DNA of 22,547 nt from a virus: positions 1 through 22,547 of IMG/VR virus record IMGVR_UViG_3300020404_002490. One strand, given 5' to 3'. The translations under genes and the position numbers were made by a program. The notes beneath the pieces were generated by a model. The model did no database searches. It was given only the letters and a program-made list of their open reading frames with translations, and had not been told where the DNA came from. Of the stretch, positions 14,422 to 22,000 are shown one piece after another (the stretch's first letter is position 1; each line of letters starts with the position of its first letter).

Positions 14422-15857
14422 GGCGTTGTTGCATCAACAGATGGGTCATAGTCTACGCTACCGCCTTCTAAAACTATCGTCCAATTACCTTGTGTGTACA
14501 CACCCTCGTAAGATTTTACCCATTCTGTGCCGTTGAATCTGTACTGTATGCCTGTGTTTGTATTGGTAACGTAATGTAAAGTAGAGTCTGGATGACTAGC
14601 GTCAAAGACCTTTTGCCATCTGCTTTCTGATGAATTATATTGGATAATATCACCAACACTTGCCACCAATGTCCCCCAAGTAGAACTTTGTTGAGTTGCA
14701 GTAGAGTCACCTATTTCGTCAATTATCAAATATCTATCGCCGTCTGCAGGACTTGTTGGAGCAAACGTTGTGGGATTTATTATTTTCTTAACCGCGGTCA
14801 ATGTGTTAGCAGGAATAGTGTCTGAATCTATCGTATATAATAAAATTGTATCATCTAAAGTTGTTGTAGCAATGGTTCCTATCACTTCTGTACCATCACT
14901 TTGTTTCAATCTTATCTGACTCGTGCCATTTACAACCTTGCCGTATTGATCTAACAACACTTTCCAATTCACAGGTGGTCCAAAAGTTTCGAAAGGATCT
15001 GCAAGTCCGGGATCTTTTGCTCCGGTATGAAATCCATCTCCGCCCGATTTGACATTGACCCCTGTTGTCCCAAGCAATCTTAACTGGTTACCCGTCACTA
15101 ATAATCCAAAATTGTTTGGTGTAATAAAACTTTGCGAAAGCAAAGGTCCGCTTATTAAACCTTTGTTGAATCCACCGTCGTCGTCGTAAATGCTCATAAT
15201 AATCTTTTGTACTACACCTAATTTTTTAACTTTGACCGGAGGAGAAAGCCATATCGGCATACTGAAAGTCATTGTAGCGACATCTATTTCTGTGTCGGCA
15301 CCTACCGGAATGGTCCTCGAACTAAATGATATGTCTTTTAACTCGACATAACTCAAACTTGTCCAATCTATGTAGTTGTCTGATTTTTGGATTTCAAAAT
15401 CTGGATTGAACAAATATAAAATCTGTTCCAATATTTGTAATTTTTGATCAGTGTTAGAACTGTAAATGTCGGCTGTGACTTCTAATCTAAAGGGCGATGG
15501 CATGACCTTTTCAACAGTGTATCCTGCACCTAAACGATTGGTGTAGTTTCCGTCCGAATCAACATCTCTTTCACGCAAATGTTGTTTTTCAACATGATAA
15601 GGATTTTGCATTCTTTCCCTATCGTAATTTAATTCTCGAATATAACAAGCAATTTTAGGAGCATAATTTAATGCATTTTCACTATTGTTACGTATTATAT
15701 TTGCTACCTGCCTTGTTGGATCACCATATACTACAGGCACCGGACGTAACGCTATCTGATTATCGCTACCTCTTCCTGTTTCAACAGAAAAATTATTCAA
15801 AATTCTCATAAATTGCGTTAAGAACTTTCTTACCTGCCCTGAATAAAAATGTAGCAT
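14418..15857 (-). CDS. 15: Tail sheath stabilizer/completion protein gp15 with C-terminal extension
   Basis: A 479-residue protein. Residues 1-225 match the T4 gp15 pattern: a start like MLHFYSGQVRKFLTQFMRIL, PVPVVYGDPTRQVANIIRNN (40-59), PKIACYIRELNYDRER (67-82), MPSPFRLEVTADIYSSNTDQ (119-138) then LQILEQILYLFNPDF, and TMTFSMPIWLSPPVKV (195-210). In T4, gp15 (272 aa) caps the top of the tail tube and contracted sheath and joins the tail to the neck. Here a further 250 residues follow. They carry small modules such as SPADGDRYLIIDEIGD, GDIIQYNSSESRWQKVF and YRFNGTEWVKSYEG, similar to pieces in gp14 and gp18. It overlaps the upstream gp14 stop by one base (TAATG on the minus strand), so the two are coupled. 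Confidence 0.88.
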   Translation of the reverse strand: MLHFYSGQVRKFLTQFMRILNNFSVETGRGSDNQIALRPVPVVYGDPTRQVANIIRNNSENALNYAPKIACYIRELNYDRERMQNPYHVEKQHLRERDVDSDGNYTNRLGAGYTVEKVMPSPFRLEVTADIYSSNTDQKLQILEQILYLFNPDFEIQKSDNYIDWTSLSYVELKDISFSSRTIPVGADTEIDVATMTFSMPIWLSPPVKVKKLGVVQKIIMSIYDDDGGFNKGLISGPLLSQSFITPNNFGLLVTGNQLRLLGTTGVNVKSGGDGFHTGAKDPGLADPFETFGPPVNWKVLLDQYGKVVNGTSQIRLKQSDGTEVIGTIATTTLDDTILLYTIDSDTIPANTLTAVKKIINPTTFAPTSPADGDRYLIIDEIGDSTATQQSSTWGTLVASVGDIIQYNSSESRWQKVFDASHPDSTLHYVTNTNTGIQYRFNGTEWVKSYEGVYTQGNWTIVLEGGSVDYDPSVDATTP

Positions 15858-17026
15858 TAATTGTCAGCCTTTGGTTTAAGTGCGTTTTCTAACGACTGTC
15901 TTTGGTCTACTGTTAATCCATTTATCGTATCTGTTGATGTGTTATTAACAAATCCGGTTTTTTGTGTTGACCTAGTGTCAGTATTAGAATGCGTTATTCT
16001 TACAGAGTCTTCTACCTTGACCCATCTGTTGCCATCGTAACGGAACAATCTGTTTGGTAGGAAGTCTGTTCTTAAAAAATAGTCGCCTTGATCAACATTT
16101 GAATTAGGAAAACTAATGCCAAAGCCTGCTGGGTTTCCGTTTGGCGCTACTCCATCACCATCGAGATAGAATCCATAATGAGAACTTGCAGGAGTATCGA
16201 TTGTAGCGTTTACAGTCTTGTCCATGCTTACTCGTTGGTCCTCGGTGTTTACATTATCAGTCCTGATGTTGCCACGTTCGTCTATAGGTGCAACATAGTA
16301 CTGTTTGTAGTTGAAACCTGCTTTTGGCGAATCTGCTTCTGCCTGTGCTAGAACTTGATCCGAAATAGTTTTTTCTCTGTTGAAAGTTGACATATAACTT
16401 GCAAGAGAATTTTCTGTGGTTGCATCTCCCAAAATATCTCTGTATTCCTGTGAATCTACCAAAGACTTTAATTTTAGTCTTAGTAAATGCGGCCACCATG
16501 TTGCCGAAAATCCTTCAGCCGCTCTGTTTACGTCCTCTACAACATAGTATCTTTTCAATGCTATTGGAATAGTTTCATCCAATGAGTAATCTTCTTTCAT
16601 GTGAGGAAATTCTATTACATCGCCACTCATAGGCTTCCTGCCCAATCTTTCAACAGAATCATTCAAATGCACGGTCAAAAATAGTGTGTCATTTTGTAAG
16701 AACATACCAAACTGACTTAGATTAAAATCAACGTCTTGAACGTTATAAATCCCCCTGATTGTATAGATATCTGAATCGTATTTCCTGTCTCGATTTTCTA
16801 AAAAGAGTAAATCTTGAATGGTCCTTTCATTTAAACTATCGCCCGAATACTGTGGTTGAGTTGGACTAGCATCACCGTCCTTGTTTGTTTCCCCCTGATC
16901 GTAAGGACCTAGGTATTTGTGGAAATGTAGATCAGTGCCACCTACCGTAAACATCTCCTTGATGTTACGATCGAAGAACTTATAGTCACTGCCCTTTTCA
17001 GGCTTGAAAATGGATAATCTTGGCAT
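15857..17026 (-). CDS. 14: Neck protein gp14 with C-terminal module
   Basis: Read from MPRLSIF (17026) it has 389 residues; an ATG nine bases upstream is less likely because it overlaps the promoter box. The core, about 1-200, contains LNERTIQDLLFLENRDRKYD, YTIRGIYNVQDVDFNLSQFG, SGDVIEFPHM, ALKRYYVVEDVNRAAEGFSA and TWWPHLLRLKLKSLVDSQEY. This is the pattern I know from neck proteins of marine T4-like phages annotated gp14. T4 gp14 is 256 aa. Gp14 with gp13 closes the filled head and forms the neck onto which the tail docks. The C-terminal part (about 280-345) has HYGFYLDGDGVAPNGNP and QGDYFLRTDFLPNRLFRYDG plus NRWVKVED, a module shared in style with gp15 and gp18. It is transcribed divergently from gp13. 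Confidence 0.83.
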   Translation of the reverse strand: MPRLSIFKPEKGSDYKFFDRNIKEMFTVGGTDLHFHKYLGPYDQGETNKDGDASPTQPQYSGDSLNERTIQDLLFLENRDRKYDSDIYTIRGIYNVQDVDFNLSQFGMFLQNDTLFLTVHLNDSVERLGRKPMSGDVIEFPHMKEDYSLDETIPIALKRYYVVEDVNRAAEGFSATWWPHLLRLKLKSLVDSQEYRDILGDATTENSLASYMSTFNREKTISDQVLAQAEADSPKAGFNYKQYYVAPIDERGNIRTDNVNTEDQRVSMDKTVNATIDTPASSHYGFYLDGDGVAPNGNPAGFGISFPNSNVDQGDYFLRTDFLPNRLFRYDGNRWVKVEDSVRITHSNTDTRSTQKTGFVNNTSTDTINGLTVDQRQSLENALKPKADN

Positions 17027-17029
17027 ATC

Positions 17030-17069
17030 ACACATATTTATTGTGCAGGCAACGGCTATAAATATGTGT
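17030..17069. repeat. Inverted repeat holding back-to-back late promoters
   Basis: ACACATATTTAT (17030-17041) and ATAAATATGTGT (17058-17069) are perfect 12-base inverted repeats 16 bases apart. Each carries a late-promoter octamer: AATAAATA on the minus strand (17042-17035) and TATAAATA on the plus strand (17057-17064). They drive gp14 and gp13 outwards, and predicted starts fall at 17029 (three bases before the gp14 ATG) and 17070 (the gp13 ATG itself). Confidence 0.75.
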
Positions 17070-17831
17070 ATGTCAGAACTGCAAACAGGTCAACAAGAAA
17101 TATTCGATTACGTTAAAAATAACCTTGGTGAGGGAATGATCGACGTAGAGCTCGATCCCAAACACTATCAAACGGCTCTTACAAGGGCAATCGATAGATA
17201 CAGACAGCGTAGTTCAAATGCAGTCGAAGAATCCTACGCTTTTTTAACTTTGAAGAAAAATCAAAATTCATACATCTTGCCAAATGAAATAATCAATGTG
17301 AGAAACCTTAACAGAAGAACTGTTGGATCCAGGACAGAAGGCGGTGAAGGTGGTACACTTTTCGAACCATTCAATTTGGCATACACAAATACCTATCTCC
17401 TAAGGGCAGGTGCAACAGGTGGATTGGCAACTTACTACGCTTTTGCAAGTTATCAAGAGTTGGTTGGAAAAATGTTTGGAAGTTTCATACAATTCCACTT
17501 TGATGTAGCAACTAAAAAACTTACAATCACGCAAAGACCTAGGGCAGATGATGAAACAATATTGATGCATACAGATAATTTTAGACCAGACATAACATTA
17601 TTCAAAGACATCTATGCAAAACCCTGGATCAGAGATTACACACTTGCAGTTTCCAAAGTTATGTTGGGCGAAGCAAGAGGCAAGTTTACGCAGATAGCAG
17701 GACCACAAGGTGGCACAACACTTAACGGTGCTGAACTGAAACAGCAAGGACTTGCTGAAATGGAAAGACTAGATAACGAAATTGGCAACTTTGCCGAAGG
17801 TGGAACTCCACACAGTTTTGTTATTGGTTAA
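17070..17831 (+). CDS. 13: Neck protein gp13
   Basis: A 253-residue protein starting MSELQTGQQEIFDYVKNNLG. The longer frame back to 17004 is rejected because it runs through the promoter and into the gp14 coding start. Characteristic parts are HYQTALTRAIDRYRQRSSNA (helical, about 32-51), EESYAFLTLKKNQNSYILPN, GGTLFEPFNLAYTNTYLL, GGLATYYAFASYQELVGKMF, WIRDYTLAVSKVMLGEARGK and AGPQGGTTLNGAELKQQGLA. I know this pattern from the neck protein annotated gp13 in marine T4-like phages (T4 gp13 is 309 aa). It acts with gp14 to complete the neck and allow tail joining. No Shine-Dalgarno precedes it; the TATAAATA box ends six bases before the ATG, so the transcript may be leaderless. Confidence 0.83.
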   Translation: MSELQTGQQEIFDYVKNNLGEGMIDVELDPKHYQTALTRAIDRYRQRSSNAVEESYAFLTLKKNQNSYILPNEIINVRNLNRRTVGSRTEGGEGGTLFEPFNLAYTNTYLLRAGATGGLATYYAFASYQELVGKMFGSFIQFHFDVATKKLTITQRPRADDETILMHTDNFRPDITLFKDIYAKPWIRDYTLAVSKVMLGEARGKFTQIAGPQGGTTLNGAELKQQGLAEMERLDNEIGNFAEGGTPHSFVIG

Positions 17832-17847
17832 TAACCTACAAACAGCA

Positions 17848-17855
17848 TTTAAATA
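17848..17855 (+). promoter_or_regulatory. Putative late promoter TTTAAATA
   Basis: A weaker late-type octamer whose expected start, near 17861, lies three bases before the ATG at 17864. No ribosome binding site of the usual kind lies upstream (AAAAGAG is at best partial). Confidence 0.35.
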
Positions 17856-17863
17856 AAAGAGTC

Positions 17864-18046
17864 ATGACAGACTCCAATTATAAAAAATATTCTGACCTAA
17901 CACTAGAAGAGTTAGAAGATGTAGTGCAAGACATAGAAAATATGAGTCTTGCGGCCTTGAAGCAACAAAAGAAAGATCTCAGAATTACCATGTTAAAGAC
18001 TGTGCAAGAGGCTAAGAAAGAGATTGAAAAACGATTGAAAAAATAG
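17864..18046 (+). CDS. Small helical protein of unknown function (60 aa)
   Basis: A 60-residue charged protein, MTDSNYKKYSDLTLEELEDV and onward, ending in AKKEIEKRLKK. It is predicted to be two helices or one helical hairpin with heptad-like Leu/Ile spacing, so probably a coiled coil; there is no membrane segment and no Cys. It lies between gp13 and the dNMP kinase gene, and the sigma70-type promoter of the kinase gene begins inside its last codons. Codon use looks like the rest of the window and the frame is clean, which supports a real gene, but I recognise no family. It could be a small assembly or regulatory partner. Confidence 0.55.
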   Translation: MTDSNYKKYSDLTLEELEDVVQDIENMSLAALKQQKKDLRITMLKTVQEAKKEIEKRLKK

Positions 18047-18052
18047 TATAAT
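18024..18052 (+). promoter_or_regulatory. Sigma70-type promoter for the dNMP kinase gene
   Basis: TTGAAA (18024-18029), a 17-base spacer and a perfect TATAAT (18047-18052) are seen. The usual start seven bases later is position 18059, exactly the A of the kinase ATG. The -35 box and most of the spacer lie inside the preceding 60-aa gene. Confidence 0.7.
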
Positions 18053-18058
18053 AACACT

Positions 18059-18694
18059 ATGTTGATAGGCGTAGTAGGATTAATAGGTTCCGGAAAAGGC
18101 ACTGTTGCGGATAGGCTGGAACAGAAACACGGATTTCGAAAAGATTCATTTGCTAAAAGCCTTAAGGATGCCGTAAGTTTCATGTTCAATTGGGACAGGG
18201 AAATGCTTGAAGGCAAGACAGAATCAAGCAGGCACTGGAGAGAACAACCTGACAAGTTTTGGAGTGACAAATTTGGAAAGCCGGTAACGCCAAGATGGGT
18301 GATGCAATATTTCGGGACAGAAGTAATGCGTGGACAAATGCTTGATACAATCTGGATAGACAGTTGTCTAATGAGATACAACGGTACTCCAACTGTAATA
18401 GCAGATACCAGGTTCAAGAATGAACTGAAAATGATACAAAAATCAGGTGGCAAACTTATACTTGTAAAACGTGGCGAACTGCCAAGTGTAGAAGAAATGC
18501 AACAAAAAGGTGCTCATAAATCCGAGTGGGATTGGATGGGTTGGAACTTTGATTACACTATTGAAAACGACGGTACTAAAGAAGAGTTATATGCAAAAGT
18601 CGACGACTTAATCGTCAGCAACAAGATCGCCTACACGCCATCCCAATCTACGGATAGCACCCAACCTTTGGCAATTGGCGCAAACAGTTTTTAG
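18059..18694 (+). CDS. 1: Deoxynucleoside monophosphate kinase (T4 gp1-like)
   Basis: A 211-residue P-loop kinase. GLIGSGKGT at residues 7-15 is the phosphate-binding loop. DSFAKSLKDAVSFMF follows at about 31-45, PRWVMQYFGTEVMRGQML with DTIWIDSCL at about 80-107, and a TVIADTRFKNE segment at about 112-122. T4 gp1 (241 aa) has the corresponding order: P-loop, 'K-DA', 'RRLMQALGTDL', 'W', 'PDTR.. E'. The family phosphorylates dNMPs (in T4 dGMP, dTMP and hm-dCMP) to dNDPs, feeding DNA synthesis. Which bases this one accepts cannot be told. It has its own strong sigma70-type promoter with the predicted start on the ATG. Its last 28 codons overlap the minus-strand gene at 18608-18967. Confidence 0.85.
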   Translation: MLIGVVGLIGSGKGTVADRLEQKHGFRKDSFAKSLKDAVSFMFNWDREMLEGKTESSRHWREQPDKFWSDKFGKPVTPRWVMQYFGTEVMRGQMLDTIWIDSCLMRYNGTPTVIADTRFKNELKMIQKSGGKLILVKRGELPSVEEMQQKGAHKSEWDWMGWNFDYTIENDGTKEELYAKVDDLIVSNKIAYTPSQSTDSTQPLAIGANSF

Positions 18695-18967
18695 ATTAGT
18701 TTCAGCGACATTTCTTAAATTTCCATCTACAAAAAAGACGTCCAATTGGCTAGTGTGCTGTGCTTTGAAGCCACATAACTCACATTTCCTACGCTTTTTG
18801 TAGCCTGACCTTTGAAGAGGAGTGACGCCTCCTATCTTCTTGCCAGCATTTTTCCTTATGCATGAATCACATTTACTACGCCAATATATCTTGTCATTCC
18901 GCTTGTAGGCATATGCCCGTGGCCTTGTCTTACAGTTCTTGCACAAAGGTCTGCTAATATGTCGCAT
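18608..18967 (-). CDS. HNH-like zinc-binding protein, catalytic His apparently missing
   Basis: Read from MRHISRPLCK (18967) it has 119 residues and four CxxC pairs: Cys9/12, Cys33/36, Cys62/65 and Cys96/99. The last two pairs frame a treble-clef region, KCELCGFKAQHTSQLDVFFV then DGNLRN and NLKTVCANCQ. This resembles the HNH endonucleases common in T4-like phages ('..C..CGF....SQL.V.H.DGN..N....NLKTVC.NC'), but Phe-Phe-Val stands where the catalytic His usually precedes DGN, so nuclease activity is doubtful. An in-frame extension up to 19162 is rejected since it would run through the gp18 start. GTAAATA ends six bases before the ATG. The 3' end overlaps the dNMP kinase gene by 87 bases in antisense. 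It may be a decayed free-standing homing endonuclease or a DNA/RNA-binding zinc protein. Confidence 0.65.
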   Translation of the reverse strand: MRHISRPLCKNCKTRPRAYAYKRNDKIYWRSKCDSCIRKNAGKKIGGVTPLQRSGYKKRRKCELCGFKAQHTSQLDVFFVDGNLRNVAETNLKTVCANCQRLGAIRRLGWRVGDLVADD

Positions 18968-18972
18968 GTTGC

Positions 18973-18979
18973 TATTTAC
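18973..18979 (-). promoter_or_regulatory. Putative late promoter GTAAATA for the HNH-like gene
   Basis: The box lies on the minus strand. Its last A (18973) is six bases before the ATG at 18967, so the T4-late rule predicts a transcript beginning at the start codon. The match is partial (G for T at the first base). Confidence 0.35.
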
Positions 18980-19036
18980 GTCACCTATATAGGTACCTCG
19001 AAAATGGTAAATTATGTCAACAAAACCGTATGATTG

Positions 19037-19044
19037 AATAAATA
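19037..19044 (+). promoter_or_regulatory. Putative late promoter AATAAATA for gp18
   Basis: A late-type octamer in the divergent gap between the HNH-like gene and gp18. The expected start near 19050 gives a 34-base leader with a good AAGGAG ribosome binding site (19068-19073). Confidence 0.5.
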
Positions 19045-19083
19045 ACTCTAGTATATACGTAACTTGCAAGGAGAATACGAAAA

Positions 19084-22000
19084 ATGGCTTTAACATCACC
19101 AGGAGTAGAGGTTTCAGTAATAAACGAAAGTTTCTACGTACCATCAGATGCGGGTACAACACCTTTATTCATAGTAGCATCATCACAAGACAAACAGAAT
19201 GGCGCAGGGTCAGGCACAGCGGCAGGAACACAAAGTTCAAATGCCAATACAGCATACTTGATCTCATCGCAAAGAGAATTAACAGAGACTTTTGGAGATC
19301 CAAAATTCTACACAGACGCATCAGGAAATTCATTAAATGGATATGAATTAAATGAATATGGATTACAAGCGGCGTACTCGTTCCTTGGAGTTGCCAACAG
19401 AGCGTTTGTATTAAGAGCAAACATAAACACTTCAGAATTAGTAGGAAGTGCATCGGCTCCTACAGCAGACCCATCAGATGGAACATACTGGTTAGACCTT
19501 GCATCAAGCAGTTATGGAATATTTGAGTGGTCACAAGCAAATCAAAAATTCACTGCTAAGACACCAACTTTAATTACTAGCGTTGGTGACCTAGTAGGCG
19601 CAGTATCAACAGGTGCTCCAAAAACATCAGTTGGTTCTATTGGTGATTACGCAATCAACACAACACACGTTTCAAACAAGATTTACAAAAAAACTGCAAG
19701 TAACACATGGGCACAATTAGGATCACTTGCATGGCACAATTCACTACCAGTAGTGACAGTGGCATCAGGCACAACAGTTTCAAGCGGTAACACTTTTGTA
19801 ATAAACGGAATAACAATTACACCAGGTGGCACAGCATTATCAGATGTTGCAACAGCAATTGGTTCAAGTGTTGTAAACGTTTCAGCAAGTGTAAACGCAA
19901 CAACAGGTAACCTAGAAATATTCCACAATGGTCTATTAACAGGTGACAGTACATCAGGTGCTAACACAATTAGATTTGAAGAAGGTAACGGTGTATTAGC
20001 AGAATTAGGAATAACAGCAGGTGTTAAAAACGGTGCTAAATTCTTACAAGCGGCGCACACTTCTAGACCAACTTGGAAAACAGCAGACGAAGATAGACCT
20101 AACGGATCAGTTTGGTTCAAAACTACAAGTGCCAACTCTGGTGCTAACATCATTGCAAAACTTTACAGTTCTGCAAGTGCTAGTTTCTCAACAGTAGCGT
20201 CACCATTACATGCTACACATCACAGTGCAATCTTTAATTTAGATGCCGCTGGCGGTGGAGCAAATTTATCAGTTGGAGCACTTTATACACAATTCAACAT
20301 CACTGAACAGTCATTGTCAAGTGGTGCTGACGCAACTACAAATGTTGGTGACTTCCAATTATTCAGATACGAAGGTGGCACAACAGTTATTTCATCTAAA
20401 ACTACAAGTCCAAGTTTCACACACAACGAAACTTTCACTGTAAGAGAATCACTTAAAAATCAAGAAGCATTGGACACTGCAAAAACAGTCACAATACAAT
20501 CTGGTGATGGTTCAACATTAGCAGACGCTGATGATTTTGTTACGGCTTTCACAGCGGCAAACTTCACAAACTTGACAGCAGAAATAATTGCTACAGGTGA
20601 ACACGCAGGTGCAATCAGAATAACACATGCACTAGGCGGTGAGTTTAGAATGAACAACACATCAGGTACACCACTTGATGACGCAGGCTTTGGAACGTCA
20701 AATGCACACGCATATGGCACATTCACTGCAAACAGTTCAACATTAATTGACAACTTATATGTTACTCCAACAGGCGAATCTGAGGACTCAACAGTTGGTA
20801 ACGAAGTAATGGCAAGTAACTGGAAGAGATTAAGTTACACTGCTTCTGTAAATGCTCCTACAAATGAGCCAGCAGACGGCACACTATGGTACGACACAAA
20901 CACAGATGTTGCGGACATCATGGTGCATAATGGAACAACTTTCAAAGGTTACCTACAAGTTTACGCTACAACAGATCCAGCAGGTCCACAGTTCAGTGCA
21001 ACAGCACCAACTACACAGTCAGATGGTACTGCACTTGTGAACAACGACTTATGGATTGACACTAGCGACCTAGAAAACTATCCAAAACTTTACAAATACA
21101 ACACAGCGGCAACGTTGAGTTCAACTAACACAAACAACCAGGTTGCTGTTACTACAACAGGTGCGGCTTGGGAATTAGTTGACAAATCAGACCAAACAAC
21201 AGAAGACGGTATTGTGTTTGCGGATGCTAGGTTCCACACTTCAGCAGACAAGCAGGCAGGAACATCAACAGCGGCGGGTACTGCATCATCAATCAAAGAC
21301 TTATTGAGTGATGACTTCCTAGATCCAGATGCTCCAAATCCTTCATTGTTTCCAAATGGTATACTTTTATGGAACACAAGAAGAAGTGGTTTCAATGTAA
21401 AAGAATACAAAAACAGTTACATCACAACAACAAAATATCCTGGATCAGGTTCGTCAGGACTTGGTAACGTGAGATTCAGCAACGAATCAGTTGCATCTTA
21501 CTACCCAGACAGATGGGTTACTAAATCAGGCAACAATGCTGACGGTTCTGGAACATTTGGCAGAAAAGCACAGAGAAAAGTTATTGTTGAGCAACTTAAA
21601 TCTGAGATAGACACTAACCAAGCAATCAGAGAAGACCAAAGAGGTTACAATGTAATTGCTTGTCCTGGATACCCAGAATTAATAGCAAACATGATTAACC
21701 TAAACACAGATAGAAACAACACAGCGTTCATCTTGGGAGACACACCTTTCAGATTAGAAGGAACAGCAACTTCTATACAGAACTGGGCTAACAACACAGC
21801 AGGTGCAAGTGACAACGGTGAAGACGGTTTAGTAAGCGGAAGCGATTACTTGGGCGTGTTCTACCCGTCAGGTCAAACAACTGACAACACAGGCAAGTCA
21901 ATCGTTGTTCCACCATCACACATGATGTTGAGAGTATTAGCAAACAATGATAATGTTGCTTTCCCATGGTTCGCACCAGCAGGTACTAGAAGAGGTGTTG

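Noticed and set aside
17004-17069. Longer N-terminus for gp13 (start at 17004)
   Set aside because: It would read through the TATAAATA box and the opposite gp14 start. The conserved neck-protein sequence begins only at MSELQTG, and 17070 is the predicted transcript start.
18992-19020. Sigma70 promoter with a perfect TTGACA (minus strand 19020-19015) for the HNH-like gene
   Set aside because: No acceptable -10 box lies 16-18 bases downstream (GGTACC stands there). TATATA occurs only at about 23 bases.
18968-19162. Longer N-terminus for the HNH-like gene (start at 19162)
   Set aside because: The extra 65 residues would be antisense to the gp18 start and leader and are an unlike, hydrophobic-rich sequence. 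The zinc-binding part begins just after the Met at 18967.
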